From: Planctomycetaceae bacterium
GTDB lineage: Bacteria > Planctomycetota > Planctomycetia > Pirellulales > Thermoguttaceae
NCBI GenBank assembly: GCA_012719125.1
Contig: JAAYAY010000370.1
Location: 1 to 54,635, forward strand
Reading direction: 5' to 3'
DNA: 54,635 nucleotides
Each line of letters opens with the position of its first letter. Positions within the stretch are counted from its first letter, which is position 1. Positions 53,889-54,635 of this stretch are shown here, piece by piece. The notes beneath the pieces were generated by a model, which searched no databases, was not told where the DNA came from, and saw nothing but the letters and a program-made list of their open reading frames with translations. The translations under genes were made by a program, and so were the position numbers.

Positions 53889-54049
53889 GCAGTCGCCAGT
53901 AATCGCAACTTCCTGAGGGTTGCTCGTTTAACGCCCAGCCGAAGGCGCCGGCCGCACTACGGAAGCCGGCGCCTTCGGCTGGGCGTTAAACGACTGCACT
54001 CCAACGGGTTCAGGTTCTCAGACTGCACTGAAGTGGCGCTATCCAACTA
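53867..54049. mobile_element. 183-bp palindromic MITE-like element
   Basis: The imperfect terminal inverted repeat is TATTTGGACAGCGCCACTT on the left and (reverse-complemented) TAGTTGGATAGCGCCACTT on the right. Inside is a perfect 29-bp palindromic stem, 53924-53952 with 53965-53993, and a 12-nt loop. TA at both ends would suit a TA-duplicating family (IS630/Tc1-like), but no longer duplication is seen. It overlaps the 3' end of the esterase. Confidence 0.6.
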
Positions 54050-54512
54050 TTGAGCCGCAGAAAGTAGTGCCTCGACGCCTCGGTCGATGCCACCCGGCAC
54101 GTTGACTCAGCCCCGCCGCCCATCAATACTGAAGACCGATTCCAACGGCGAGAAACCGACGATCCAATGCGCCAATTCTGGGAGCTAACGCAAAAAAGAC
54201 AGCAGCCGGCCGACCACAGCGACCTTCGTCAAGGTTTGGCACGAGATGGCCGAAGACGTCCTCCTCGCGCCGGCCAAAAGCCGGCAACCGGTGGCCACGG
54301 AGACGACACGTCTGGTCTATCCCGAATGGACCGATTTCGGCCAGGAGCCGGAGGACTCGCCTTCAGGAAGACGTGCCCGAAAGAGCCAGCCGGACGGTAT
54401 TCGCGCCCGGAAGGAGACGAAACTGACGATCGACGGCCAGTGGCACGAGCACACTCTGCAACTTGCTACCGACCAACAGATCTGCGCCCTCAGGTTCGAT
54501 CCCTGCAACTGA
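54050..54512 (+). pseudogene. Remnant of an unidentified secreted/beta-sandwich-type gene
   Basis: The frame from 54246 ends in TIDGQWHEHTLQLATDQQICA and LRFDPCN, text typical of a C-terminal beta-sandwich close to the end of an exported hydrolase or DUF-type protein, where one would expect more residues after LRFDP. The stop TGA at 54510 coincides with the first bases of a presumed IS end. Upstream frames to 54050 are broken by stops and show no start. Most likely a fragment cut by the insertion and already decayed at its 5' side. Confidence 0.4.
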
Positions 54513-54635
54513 GGTGGCTCCAGTTTGACAGACACTCCAAGTGCTTATTCCAGCCGTTATACTGGGGAGCAAAGGAGTGTGACATGACAAGGAAATCGAG
54601 CCGGGGGAAGGGTCGTTCTGGGCGTCGTTTCTACG
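54510..54635 (+). mobile_element. Left end of a probable IS3-family element (partial)
   Basis: From TGAGGTGGCTCC, followed by CAGTTTGACAGACACTCC, the sequence resembles IS3-family termini (TG at the tip, GACAGACACT-like inner part; IS2 has CCAGACA). A gene starts at 54584 downstream. The right end is outside the window. Confidence 0.45.
54584..54635 (+). CDS. Start of a probable transposase OrfA (partial)
   Basis: ATG 54584 follows AGGAG with a 6-nt spacer. It encodes MTRKSSRGKGRSGRRFY before the window ends. The basic opening suits IS3-type OrfA proteins. It is too short for a firm assignment. Confidence 0.4.
   Translation, partial: MTRKSSRGKGRSGRRFY

Noticed and set aside
54525-54563. TTGACA and TATACT as a promoter of the last gene.
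   Set aside because: The spacing is 27 nt, far from the 16-18 nt needed; TTGACA is probably part of the IS end.

Overview
The window looks like a piece of a Planctomycetota chromosome, probably Pirellulales-like. This is inferred from gene content, not from a marker gene. The DNA is GC-rich. It carries two DUF1080 proteins, paired sulfatases, Tat-exported Gfo/Idh/MocA oxidoreductase and sugar-phosphate-isomerase-like proteins, a ThuA protein, an ECF sigma factor with a membrane partner, an SSS symporter with a large soluble insertion, and a PASTA-RHS surface protein. I saw no rRNA, tRNA, CRISPR array, phage or replication genes.

Layout. 1-14424 is almost entirely minus strand: a hypothetical protein; a secreted LVIVD-repeat protein; a GH5-like glycosidase followed by a Tat-exported isomerase-like protein; a Gly/Gln/Met-rich secreted protein; an ECF sigma/anti-sigma-like pair; and a three-gene ABC operon whose two permeases carry metallopeptidase-like ectodomains, one with an HExxH site and one without. 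14630-20204 is a plus-strand sugar locus: sialidase-fold protein, Gfo/Idh/MocA oxidoreductase, isomerase-like protein, an internally deleted YkgJ remnant and an MFS sugar porter. 20292-21981 is a broken gene that once encoded a trypsin-like protease with PDZ and PA14 domains; it now has a frameshift and a 175-bp MITE-like insertion flanked by an 8-bp target duplication. 21986-29173 is minus strand: GH28-like beta-helix protein, esterase, DUF1080 protein, SSS symporter and aldose 1-epimerase. 29597-34364 holds a micro-ORF coupled to a ThuA gene, an endonuclease/exonuclease/phosphatase-family enzyme, a convergent cardiolipin synthase and a second DUF1080 protein. A truncated sialidase lies at 34485-35135.

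35362-46757 is the most unusual block. A 1,639-residue PASTA-RHS protein is followed in the same direction by three paralogous secreted proteins, each built as beta-domain, PDZ domain and 12-13 Sel1 repeats. The first two of these overlap by 4 bp. I propose this as a candidate surface or envelope system. 47030-50868 holds two secreted sulfatases. 51251-53888 holds a SUFU-domain protein, a TPR lipoprotein and an HSL-type esterase. The window ends in mobile and decayed DNA: a 183-bp palindromic MITE-like element, a gene remnant, and what looks like the left end of an IS3-family element from 54510.

Taken together, much of the window reads as polysaccharide scavenging: exported glycosidases, sulfatases, esterases and DUF1080 proteins act outside the cytoplasm, sugar transporters import the products, and isomerases and oxidoreductases process them. 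Mixed in are envelope proteins and several small decaying or mobile sequences.
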